Shown: positions 10,717-21,375 of the stretch, one piece after another
How positions within the stretch are numbered: position 1 is the stretch's first letter
Layout: each line of letters opens with the position of its first letter
Origin: Daphnia pulex
Lineage: Eukaryota > Arthropoda > Branchiopoda > Diplostraca > Daphniidae
Assembly (NCBI RefSeq): GCF_021134715.1
Contig: NC_060022.1
Coordinates: 6,081,001 to 6,145,000, forward strand
Length of the DNA: 64,000 bases
Direction of reading: 5' to 3'
Program-made: the position numbers and the translations under genes
The notes under the pieces: generated by a model
Told to the model about the DNA's origin: nothing
Databases searched by the model: none
Seen by the model: only the letters and a program-made list of their open reading frames with translations

Positions 10717-13700
10717 CTGCATAAAGAGAAGACTGTTTTAAATGGTTTCTTGGTGAAAAATTACTAACCTAATAATATATTCAAGATTTGAAAATATGCT
10801 TACGATTGTGGTATGAAAATGTTGAGCCTTTGAAGAGAACAAATCGGATCAGTAGGAACTATGTTTCTGACGTTCTGTGGCCTGCTGTCACCTTAAATAA
10901 GGCCCATTAACCAGGAAAAAACGGCGATGCCACGAAAGTGATTCATATTATCTTACCCTTCATCGGTCAACGTTGGGACGTATATTTTCCTTCCTATTTA
11001 ATTTCGTCACTTCAGTGAAACTTTCGCTAGACAGCAGGAGAAAAAAAAAACTTTCCATGAAACAAACAAACAATAAAATCACTTCCGCTTTATACCGAAA
11101 AACTCGATAAAAAATGAAACCCATAGGCCTATAGCTAAATGCATAATTTTAGCATCTAAAGTAATTCTTAAAGAAGTTCATGGCCAACATATTCAGACTT
11201 ACCGGACGAACATTCACCATCATGTCGTTACGTATATACGGATAATTCTCTTATTAAAGCAGACATCATATTTCAAGCTTTATCGTCAATGATGCATAGA
11301 AAGTCATCCGTCATTATCCGCCACAGAGGTCTGGATTTCCATTTCATCGGATTTACACCGCCAGGTTTGGACCGTTCCTTATTCAGAGTAGAGAGTTGCA
11401 GCCAAAAGGTATGGTTCAACTTGGGTTATACAACTTTCGCAACTGTTTCCCTGTTGATTGAATGATCTTGCTCATCCCTTGCTCAACATGAATAGCTTTA
11501 CAAGATGTAAATCTGCAGGGAAGGTGAAAACTGCATTTAAAGTTGCGGGGCCGCAACAAAAGTGAAAGGATTCTTCGGTGTGTACGACCTTCTGCACGAA
11601 GTACGTATGCAAATATTAATGCATTTCGCTTGCAAAGGTCGGCCTGGTGACAGCCACGATGTTGGCCATTATTTGCCGATAGGCTTCCTTCAATCACCAA
11701 CTTTACGATCGTCTCGTAAGTTCCCCAACCAAGGTAAAAGAGTGAGAGTTTCAAAAAGAAAAGAAAACCAAATGAGATATAGCAATATATTATTTGTTTA
11801 AAATTAATTCTTCCTCAACTTCTCTCATTTAGTATGCTGACCAGGTGCATAACGTATAAGAGAACTATCACTTTTCCCGGTGGCGGAAGGATCGTATGTC
11901 CAAACTTCACATCCGCTCCGGTGGGTCGACACATGAGGCAAGAATGTCATAAAACCAAACGATAGTCATTCGGTTTTTTGGGCTTGGTGCAATCAGCAAC
12001 TTGTGACAGCGTTTAAATGATAGTTAATTTGTTCTCTGACGTATGGTTCACATATGTACATTTTAAATTCCATTAGTAAATTAAGAAATAAAAAAACAAC
12101 CAAATTTCCGCACTGTAACGTAAGTGGATATGCTAATAAGTCATAGAAATTGAATAAATTGAGCGACTCGTCGAAGGTTGTTCTTTCATATTGCGAAAAA
12201 GAGACTTTAATAAGGTTTTGGGCTCTACCTTTTCCTTTAAAACGACCAATTACCAAAATGGCAAATTACGCCTTCAAGTTCATTGAATCGCCTAATTCAT
12301 CACAAATTGTGGGGGAAGCTCGCTCTGCACGACGAAAGATTGACGCCCATTTATCAAAACAAGTCAATCAACTCGGCTCATTCTGCATAACGAATTAACG
12401 ATGTTTGTGTGGTTGTCGGGCACCCCCTATATTACCTCTAAGCCACTGTAAATTCCTCCAATGGCGACAACTTCTTCCTCCTACACGGAAGAGAAAATCA
12501 ACTTTCGCCAGGGAAAAATAGTGACCTCCTTAAGCTTTCACGCAGGTCAAGGAAGCTTTCGGCTCACTTCACTGTTACAATAGGAATACAAATATTAAGC
12601 TTTCTCTCCTTCTATTAAGGCTGGTGAGTGATTCGATAGTGCATGTGGAAATCCGATACATTCGAAAACAGCTGATGGAGCAGATAAGAGATTTTACATT
12701 TTTACACTAATCTATGCATGCAGACATAAAGGTAAGTAGGACGACGTGGGCGCATTATTACGCCGATTTATTTATATTTTCTCAAGACCGCCAGAGGAAG
12801 GCAAAAACATGGGTAGTGGCCTGCTGGGGTATTGCCATTTTTTACGGCAAAAACAAGTATAAGAATTATTGAATTCTTATATTGAAGGAAATAGAAATTT
12901 AAGAAAAGTAATAACTTGCGATGCGTGACCGCTTGGACAGCACTAAAGAGTAAAGACGTTATAAAAAAGAGAACTTGTTCGCAAATGACATTTGAAAAAA
13001 AAAAAAAACTTATCATGGACCTATATAACAGACAAAACAGCCTAACAACAAGAGTAGTCCGTGAGAGTTAAGAGTGTTTGAAACTTTCGCTTACAAAACT
13101 TGTAGTAACGCATACAAAATTACAGAATACTACGTCATGAGGAAGAGAAAGAAGATATGGAATGAAAGTTTCAGGTGCGTCCAACTCATTCATCACCGCA
13201 CCTTTAAGCACTCTACGCTGAAACCCTAGTCGTCCATTTCAATTTATGAATGTGATGGGCTAAATAAAGGCATTACTTACTATACGTACTACCACTGGAA
13301 CCGCAAAATATGGTCATCTTGTTCTAATCGAATTTTACGCTTTTCGAGAGAATTTAATTTCCCTTTTTCTTTATAAAGAAAAGGTAGTGTATATATATAG
13401 GTACCGAATTTACTCGAGTCATGCTTTGCATTACTACAGTTGGCTAGAGACGAATGACTAATTTAAAATGGCCCAAAGTAGTGAAAACAGTTTGCGATGC
13501 GTAAGCAAAATTTAGCAGAATGCACACATTTAGTTACACCAGGTTGGTCAATTCGGGTGTTTTACTATATAGCATATTTTATATAATTCCTTTTAAGGGA
13601 GAGCTCAAAACACACGCCAATATGCTTTTGAGTTTGGATTTTTTCAAATAAACCGGTCAAGGATGTATCTATTTTCTGTTTAAGAGGTGATTGGCGGAGG

Positions 13701-15039
13701 ATCTTGTCTGAAGGTGACCGGCGACTTACTGTACAAAACGATAGCCCCCAAAAAATGACCATGGCAATAATAGGAGAAATGAAGATTCCCCCCCTCAAAA
13801 AACACTGATCATTCTCAACTTTGCCTGTTTGTGTCAGACAAGACGGACCTACAACAACACATTCATTATATTAACAATACAAAAAATCCCGGCATCCGAG
13901 GTCAAGTAGCAAAAGTAGCCAAAAGAAAACCGCTGAGCGACCGATTGCACATCCCGGTCGTAATATAAACCACGTGGTGATTATTCATTGCTAGACGTGT
14001 ATGATATCCCTTCTCCTCTTTATTCAACAACTATCTCATCAATAATTGCATCGTGTGCCGCATTTTAGTCTCTAGAAATATCTGGCTCTAGCTATGACGT
14101 TTCACCTAAAAGGAAAACGACCTATAACTATCATGAAAGTATAATTCTTAACATAGGTGGGCTATCTCTACTACTGATTAATTCGAACAAACACAATGCG
14201 ATAAATATGAATTGAAACATTCAGTCAAAGCGAGAGGAAAAGATGTAGTAACAAACTTTCTAATAGGAATTCATACAACCCATTCCTCCTTCAAAGTCAC
14301 GACGGTTGATGGATAACTACTTCGGATTTACAACATCTGAAAATGCGAGTATTTCTCAACACACATTGGCCGCAGGTTTCTTTCGCGCTGTTTTTCTACT
14401 ACTTTTTTTATAACTTGTTTTTGAACGAAGAAAGAGTGATTAACAATGGTTTTACCACTGTTGCTTATGACTTAGTCTCTTACATCGCCAATACAACACG
14501 AAAAATATTATCAAACTAATAATCCCCGATTCAAATAAGCTTCCAGACATGGTCGTGTTTATCATTTGAAACGTGGTCACGTTCGTGGAAGTTTGAGATA
14601 TTTTCGTTTATTTTTTTTGTTCCGGTGCACCAAATAAGGCATCGCACAAAAAATCTGAATTCTGCAGCAAAAAAAAAAAAAATCCATGTTTTTCCATAAC
14701 TCAAGAGGGTGGAAAAGAAAACAGTTCCACGCGAGTCTAGGAGTGACGAAGGACATTTGCATAGCCGGTTTTCAAACGCACTAGACGACGCCGTTTTGCT
14801 GCTCATCCCCATACGTTTTCTCCCCATGTTTTTCGAGATGAAAGGTCTAAACCCACTTTAACCAAAAGGCCCGCCGAGGAGGAGGATGGAAAGGTCGAGA
14901 AGGAGGATCTTGTAGAGTTATTGAAGAAAATAATAAAATAAAAAAAAAAAGCAGCGGCTCCGATGCTATAAAAAGTCTGGTTGAACTCTTCCAACCGCCG
15001 CATTCGCACTCTCAGAGTGTGCGAGTGTTTTAACACAAC
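10717..15039. other. 4.3-kb intergenic region with promoters at both ends
   Basis: At the left, a minus-strand 5' UTR exon of the glycine-rich gene is likely (donor at 10803/10802). A TATA-like TATTTAAG lies on the minus strand near 10893-10900. At the right is the TATA box of the cuticle gene (annotated separately). Between them I see no exon: the open frames at 11416-11754, 12150-12398 and 14531-14827 have no signal peptide, domain or splice logic. A CACGTG E-box lies inside a palindromic ACCACGTGGT near 13970. Confidence 0.5.
14967..14974 (+). promoter_or_regulatory. TATA box of the cuticle protein gene
   Basis: TATAAAAA sits ~65-73 nt before the start codon of the cuticle gene. This is the expected spacing for a transcription start near 14998 plus a short 5' UTR. 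TATA promoters are common among arthropod cuticle genes. Confidence 0.7.
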
Positions 15040-15777
15040 ATGATCAAGCTCATTCCTTTTCAAGTCAGTTTTATCCTTTCTCATACGTTTCCCATGTCGT
15101 TCATTTATGCATCTCTCGATATCAAATCGCAGGTGTTGGTGGTGATCGTGTTTTGTGCCCTACTACAAGCGTCCGGAGAAGAGGAATCGAAGCCTTACCA
15201 GTTTGGATTCAATCTTGGGACTCAACACAGGGAAGAAAGAAAAGGTACTACAATGTGCACATTATTTAAAGAAAACAGATCATTCAAGCGCAAAACATCT
15301 AGACGCCAATGGAATCGTCATCGGAGAGTACGGATTCTTAACGGCTGACGGTTACTACCAGACGGTAATGTACGCCACGGATAAGGAGGGCAGGTTCCTC
15401 ATCACGGGTCGCAAACGCGTTCGTGTCACTCCACGTAAGTTCCACTTTATGATCCATTCGAATATTTGAGTACCGCTCCTGTTTGTTTGTTTTTAACAGC
15501 CAAACCTAGACCAGAGGTAGAGGGACGACAAGGTCGAGAAAATTCCGATGTTCCCACTACGACCACAACAACTACGACAGAACGCAGCAAGATTTATCAA
15601 TTCAACTACACGGCCCTTCAACACGGCAGACAAGAAATGGGTTTCAGCGACAGCAGTAAAACGGGCGACTACTACTGGGATGGACCGGACGGATACCGAC
15701 GGATCATTACATACAATGCCGAAGATGGCAAAGGTTATAGACCAACCATCAAACAAGTGAAACTGCCGATTCAGTAG
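15040..15777 (+). CDS. Cuticle protein with two Rebers-Riddiford-like chitin-binding domains
   Basis: Secreted exoskeletal protein expected to bind chitin fibres. Exons 15040-15063, 15133-15244, 15303-15434, 15500-15777, 181 residues. The signal peptide is split by the first intron: MIKLIPFQ joined to VLVVIVFCALLQASG. This is the usual short first exon of arthropod cuticle genes, though its donor (GTCAGT) is weak. The first domain is YQFGFNLGTQHREE with GEYGFLTADGYYQTVMYATD. The second is YQFNYTALQHGRQE with GDYYWDGPDGYRRIITYNAEDGKGYRP. Both follow the chitin_bind_4 pattern of G.Y.....DG....V.Y.AD..G. A basic, Pro/Thr-rich linker with an eight-threonine run joins them. A TATA box is upstream. 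An AATAAA at 16132-16137 may end the transcript very close to the Sod1-A stop on the other strand. Confidence 0.88.
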
Positions 15778-16154
15778 TTACCGAATTCAACACTGGTTCA
15801 CAATATGTTGCTTCAGTTTTAAACACGTCTGGCCCTGTTCTGTTAATAACTATAAATACACACTGCTCATTTGTTCTTATAAAAGCTAAAATTGTTTACG
15901 TATAGAATGCTTTTCCTAGATACTAGATAGTAGTATAGTGGAGTAGCTATAGAAACAAAAAAAGTCTCAGTGCGGCACTCTCAGACGGATTGAGTTGCTC
16001 AACAACATTTGGAATATCAAGATCCATTTTTCAACATTTAATTGATCCAGATTATAAGCAAAGCCAAATAATTAGTTACGTTCTTGATTCATGAATGACT
16101 TGTGGCTATCTGATAAACTTAATATCTTATGAATAAAATTTGACATCGGGAAAA
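15778..16154. other. Cuticle gene 3' UTR / convergent spacer
   Basis: AT-rich and non-coding. AATAAA at 16132-16137 on the plus strand is the only clear poly(A) signal. The spacer separates the convergent cuticle and Sod1-A genes. Confidence 0.55.
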
Positions 16155-16848
16155 CTATTTTCCCACGCCAACAATACCACAAGCAACGCGAGCGCCAGCA
16201 TTTCCGGTGAGTTTGCTTTGTTCATGCCCACCTTTTCCTAAATCATCACGATCAGCATGCACCTATGTAAACGGGTGATTGCGGTAATGCAAGGAACGAT
16301 TTTAGAAAGAGATTATAGTTATTATTTATTTACCACAGCGGTGCGGCCAATTATTCCAAATGGACCCGATAGTGTCATTAAACAATCCTTGATATTGACT
16401 TTGGCGACTCCCGATTCATCAGCAACAAGATTCCCGCAATCCCCAACATGCCGGATCTCATCAAATGGACTACCATGTTCGGAAGCAGTCGGATTAAAGT
16501 GTGGCCCAGCAGACATGCAACCTACCAGAGCAGAAATAAAATAATACGCAGTTCGGACAACAATCAAAATAGCGCATTACCATTGGTGTAATCGCCAAAC
16601 TCATGGATATGAAACCCATGATCGCCAGGTGTAAGTCCAGTCACTTCACCGGTGATGTTAAGAATATCCCCCTGATTGAAGTAACGAATAATTCAAGTAA
16701 TTGACTGGGTAGATAAAATAACTCCTTGGACGGCATCAAAATTCACACAGGAAAGAGAAAATAAGCAGTTTTAAGTTCCTACCTGTTGTTCGAAGTGTAA
16801 AACGCCTTTCACTTTTTCACCCAACAACACACAGACAGCGGAAGCCAT
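16155..16848 (-). CDS. Sod1: Cytosolic Cu/Zn superoxide dismutase, copy A
   Basis: Converts superoxide to oxygen and hydrogen peroxide in the cytosol. Exons in coding order: 16848-16783, 16671-16581, 16521-16334, 16262-16155, 150 residues. There is no signal peptide ([15 protein letters not shown]), so this is the intracellular form. Copper and zinc ligands are all present: [28 protein letters not shown] and VHADRDD. The active-site arginine and second disulfide cysteine (NAGARVACG) and the first disulfide cysteine (NGCMSAGPH) are intact. Where most family members, including copy B, have HVGDLGN, this copy has HVGDCGN, an extra cysteine directly after the zinc-ligand aspartate. The copy is adjacent to copy B, in the same orientation with identical intron positions and phases, so the pair is a tandem duplication. 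Confidence 0.96.
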
Positions 16849-17470
16849 TATTTATGTACGAGTAACAAAGGAATATAGTTTAGACTTTTAATAGTATTGG
16901 CGATAGCGCTTGCCAAGACAGAACCAATTGATATGCAGTTGAACAAATGAATATGCTAACAGGGAAAGTTTCTCGTAGACTCGTTTGTCGACGTTGTTTC
17001 CGCCAACGGCGTGTATGCGTTAACATTACGTCTTCAACGTGTTAAAAACGATTTATTCTTCAATAGAAAAATATATGAAAGCCTTACGAGTAAAATTGGA
17101 AAACTTTGGCTGCCAAGTCAGGTGTGTAGAGTGGTTGGCCGTGGGCAATTGCTCGGTTTTATCGCCCATCTAACAAAGCTTTGCCATCTCTTCTTCTTAA
17201 TCAGCGAAATACAGAAAGATCGATCCAAGTAAATAGCTTACCAGAAAATTTGAAGAGCAGATTCAACATCTCTGCAGCTTTTAAAGTGAAATGAATTACA
17301 AAAGAATTCAAGGATAGATATAATTTCTTATTAATCCAGATTTGTGACAATTTAAGGGGAATATAAGAGGTGACCAACAATATTTGAGTTAAGGGCCCTG
17401 ATACATTTAATGCCAAGGGGATGTGTATGATGTACTATAACTTGTTCATAGAATTTGCAACCGGTGATAG
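16849..17470. other. Spacer between the two Sod1 copies
   Basis: Holds the copy A promoter (right of 16848) and the copy B 3' UTR (left of 17471). No coding sequence is supported; the open frame at 17011-17232 has no family features. Confidence 0.55.
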
Positions 17471-18174
17471 TCATTTACCGATGCCAATAATGCCACAAGC
17501 AACGCGAGCGCCAGCATTTCCAGTGACTTTACTCAGTTCATGTCCACCCTTACCAAAATCATCAGGATCAGCATGTACCTAAAAGGATGTATAGTTTCTA
17601 TTAACACATGGGAAAATAAAGGTGAAAAATATGTATAAATACCACAACTGTCCTGCCAATTATTCCATTGACACCAGATATGGACAGCAAGCAGTCCTTG
17701 ATGTCGACAGTGGCAACTCCAGATTCATTTGCAACAATGTTTCCGAGATCTCCTACATGACGAACTTCATCAGTTGGACCACCATGTTCAACAGCAGTTG
17801 GGTTAAAGTGAGGTCCAGCAGACATGCAACCTAATAAAGACATTAAATATCACTCACACGCAAATAAACAACCTTAATTATGTAATACCATTAGTGTAGT
17901 CACCAAACTCATGAACATGGAATCCATGGTCACCAGGAGTAAGTCCAGTTACTTCTCCCTTAACATTAACAACATCTCCCTGAAAATAGAAGAAAAAACA
18001 TTTACATTAACTGAAAAGCCGAAATTGACAAGTTTTCCATTCGGTATTTGAGATTTTGATTCTACAAAGAATGAATGGCAGTTAATTATACAAGTAATAG
18101 TTGCTTACCTGTTGGTCAAAATGTAGGACGCCTTTCACGGTTTCCCCCAAAAGTACACACACAGCAGATGCCAT
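17471..18174 (-). CDS. Sod1: Cytosolic Cu/Zn superoxide dismutase, copy B
   Basis: Second member of the tandem pair. Exons in coding order: 18174-18109, 17979-17889, 17830-17643, 17578-17471; each exon has exactly the same length as in copy A (66, 91, 188, 108 nt), 150 residues. The full ligand set is present: [39 protein letters not shown], and NAGARVACG at the C-terminus. Sequence is closer to the family consensus than copy A. Introns are 129, 58 and 64 nt against 111, 59 and 71 nt in copy A. The exons remain very similar while the introns differ, consistent with an older duplication or with gene conversion limited to exons. Confidence 0.96.
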
Positions 18175-18972
18175 TTTATTAGATAAATAAGGTACAAACG
18201 AAATGTTCCCGATGAGTTGACAGATTGTCAAACGACGTGAAACGGGCAGCGGGCAGTTTCTAGACGAAGTTGGGTATTTCCAACGTTGACACAGCTTTCA
18301 TATTTTCAACGAAATAAAAACAAAAGATATAGAATAATATGCAAATCCAAAATTGTGATATAAGAAAATATTTTTAAAAATACTGAAAATGTGAATCTAT
18401 AGCAATCCAATTGCTTTCGCTCTAATTTTTTTAATTATGCGTCTTGGCTGACTTAATTCGGTTGGCGGCAAAGCGCTAGAACTAAATTCATAAATTGTCA
18501 CTTTTTACACTAGGAATTGGAAACCTTTATTGACAAAAAAACATTCAATGATTTTTATTTCTCTTTTAGGAAATGTTATTCGACCAAATGGTTAATGAGT
18601 AATGCGTATTCTCACAATTTCTATGCAAAACAAATGTTTTGTTTTTACCATTTTCGCTTGCTGCGTTGCACTGTTGCCTAATCTTTGAAGTCCAAGGTCA
18701 ATTTTCACGAATTTGTAAAATAATTTAATTTTTTCTTATTGTAAAACAAAAATCGATTGCCCTCATAAAAATATCAAGCATCCAAAGTTGGCCTGTCTAA
18801 CGAAATCCCTCTAACTAAAAAGTCAAAAGTTCAAGTGAACGGCCTTGTTTTGCTCCAGGTTTGTTATCGGACGGGGAATTTTCTAGCCATTGTGAATGGG
18901 ATTCCCCTAATTGCTAGATAGACGATGCAGCCGTTCAGGTTTCAGTGTGTTACTTTGTTTAGTCTAAAGAAC
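18175..18972. other. Divergent spacer between Sod1-B and the caspase-like gene
   Basis: AT-rich, with no coding sequence supported. It must contain the Sod1-B promoter and the caspase-like promoter. The caspase-like frame is open back to an ATG at 18925, so 18925-18972 could be an N-terminal extension of 16 residues. Confidence 0.5.
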
Positions 18973-20476
18973 ATGGCAAAATCATTTCTCTCTGTGTCGT
19001 TTATTCGCAGCATCGAAGACTCAATGGACTGGTATGATCACATAGCTTTCAGTTTTTTGCTTTTTAAGAAAGGCGATGAATTGGTAGCGCTCGAACAAAT
19101 GCAGCGATTAATCAAGCTTCACGAACGAGGCTGCCCTGAGTGGAAAAGGGTTGCGATCCATTTGGCCATTCAATCGGCTGAGATGAATCCTAGTGCTGTG
19201 ATTGAAGCACTGTTTCAGCTAAAGCAATGGAAACTCTTGCGATTAATAGGTTATTCCGTTTCAACGCCGATCGAGTACATTCCTAGAGGTCATCTATTTC
19301 CGTTTAGAGTTGGAATTTTTTGTATTCTGGACCAGCTGGATCGTTACGACGCACATTTGTTAAAAAGTTTCATAAACAGCATGGACGCAACAAATGAATT
19401 CCAAGTGATTGAAGTCGTCGTTTTACAGTGGATAGTGAGCGGCATTATCTCTACCAATGATTGTTCGAAATTGACAATTGCTCTCGGCCGAATCGGCAGA
19501 AATGATCTAGTAAACTTAAGTTTACAGCTACAAAGCGGACGATCAGGGACTTCATCAATGAGGGACGAATGCTTCAATCAAAGTATATTGAGGCATTCTA
19601 CGATTGGAAACAACAGACTCCAGCCAAGCTCATCTACCGGTTACTGCCTGATTGTACACCAGAAAAACATTTACAGAGAACGGGATCCGATATTAAAACA
19701 CGTTGGGAAACAACTAACTCAATTAATCTAAATAGAGATAAAATAGGATGAGACTAATTGTTCATTTATTTTCCCCTTATCTTTTATTGCGAGGGTAGAG
19801 GGTCGAACTCGACGTACCAAATTACCAAGGAAATGAAGCCGATTGCCGGACATTAAGAGAAACATTTCTCTCTCTCGGTTACCAAGTTGAAATAGCTGAG
19901 GACCTGACCAATTTTGAATTGAAGCAAAAGGTGCTGGATGTCTCACGTGGAGTTGACTGGACGAGATACAACGGCCTGACCCTTTGCTTTTTATCCCACT
20001 GCATTCAAGGCCAAATTTTAGGCAGCAATTCATTGACCATATCATTCAATAAAGACGTTCGAAAATATTTTAATGAATGCTACTGTCCTGGCTTAAAAGG
20101 AAAACCTAAAGCAATAATTTTCTCAACTCCATTCGGCTCCGCTGGATGGAATCCGGTTTCGCAGTTAGATTGTGTAGGAGGATACAACCCACATTTATAC
20201 GACAATTTCCTTGTTATTTGGCCAACGTCTTACGTTCTGTCTGTTTCAAATGGTAATTATAACGAAAACTTAATTTTTACATTTAATTTTACTTTGAGGG
20301 AATTAGGTGGATCACAATTTATTACGGAATTCAGTACGGAACTGAAGAAATCGAATGCAGCAAACGACACAACTCTTGCGTCATTCAGGACTGCCATTAG
20401 TACCATAAATAATCGCAACAACCTTACTCGATACCGAAAACGTCAGTTTTGGTCGATTCAGCAATGGAATGTTTAA
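18973..20476 (+). CDS. Dredd/caspase-8-like protein lacking the catalytic cysteine (pseudo-caspase)
   Basis: Two exons, 18973-19701 and 19799-20476, 468 residues. The N-terminal ~195 residues match the prodomain of Drosophila Dredd in order and spacing (AFSFLLFKKGD; WKLLRLIGYS; VIEVVVLQWIVSGIISTND), the DED-type region of initiator caspases. The caspase fold begins at ~219 (GYCLIVHQKN) and continues with ADCRTLRETFLSLGYQVEIAED and NGLTLCFLSHCIQG. The catalytic His is kept (H310), but the following Gly is Cys. After KPKAIIF the QAC pentapeptide is replaced by STPFG, putting Pro (~354) where the nucleophilic Cys should be. The small-subunit region is also divergent. The frame is intact over both exons, so this looks like a maintained inactive homologue, analogous to vertebrate c-FLIP, rather than a decayed copy. 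The donor (GTTGGG) is weak. MAKS was chosen as start to match Dredd. Confidence 0.8.
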
Positions 20477-21375
20477 ATTTCGCATCAATTTGTTCATAAA
20501 CCAAATAACAAGTCAAGTCATAACAAAATAACTGATTACACGACGATTTTATTTACTGTACTTTTGCTTTTACGAGCTAGTCGTACATGCCCGCAAGACA
20601 TAGGAGCACATAAACAATACAGAAGACGATAGTGCCATTTTGTCGGTGTTCTTCACAAGTCGTGGAATTTTGTATACCAAAACAAAGTATGGACGAAGCG
20701 CGAGTCACGTACAATACGAAAATTACGGTTTGCCACGTCGTGTAAAATCACTCGCGGGTTCCAAACGTTGCACACATCTCTGCAAATCCGAAAATCTGAC
20801 CAACTTGTTCAATTACATGACTTACATCCCACGCACATTCATTCAGAAAAATTGGAAGGGGAAATTGGGACAATGTAAAGGGGGCAGCTGGGAGACATAA
20901 ATTGAGTGAACTGGGGGGACAGATGCAAAATATGAATAGACGAGAAAAGAAAACAAAGTCAAAAGTCTCTACAATAATTAAGGAAATAACAGGTGAGAAA
21001 AAAACAAAAGAAAAACGAACATATCAACTTCCTTCTGTTCTAGGTGTTAAATCCAAAGGATCTCAATCCTCCCAAAAACAATCCTCACCAGGTTACTGAC
21101 GGACCCGATGAAACACTTGTAGCAGGAATGCTCCGTACGCGAAGAGAGGAGGGCCCAACAAGAGTTACGATCACTTCACACCGACGGCGAGAAAACAAAC
21201 CAAAAGAAACTGTACACCCACTCGCACCACTCAATCACTAATCCGACGCCGTTTTCCAACTCTACCAAACAGAACCTCTCACACCAATTGCCCCCCATAT
21301 TTCTCATCAAATGTTCAACGGAATCATTCCCCATGCTTCAAAGTAGCGCATCAATAACCGGCTTTCGTACATTTT
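20477..21375. other. Convergent spacer; probable LSM14 3' UTR
   Basis: No coding sequence is supported. A minus-strand AATAAA (plus TTTATT at 20548-20553) is a plausible LSM14 poly(A) signal. It would give a ~0.8-kb 3' UTR reaching almost to the caspase-like stop at 20476. The plus-strand frames at 20640-21241 are lysine-rich and low-complexity and carry no recognisable family. Confidence 0.5.

Noticed and set aside
11416..11754. 112-codon minus-strand frame in the 4.3-kb intergenic region
   Set aside because: No family resemblance and no splice partners; mixed composition expected by chance.
20640..21241. Three plus-strand frames downstream of the caspase-like gene
   Set aside because: They lie in the probable LSM14 3' UTR and have low-complexity Lys/Ser-rich translations.
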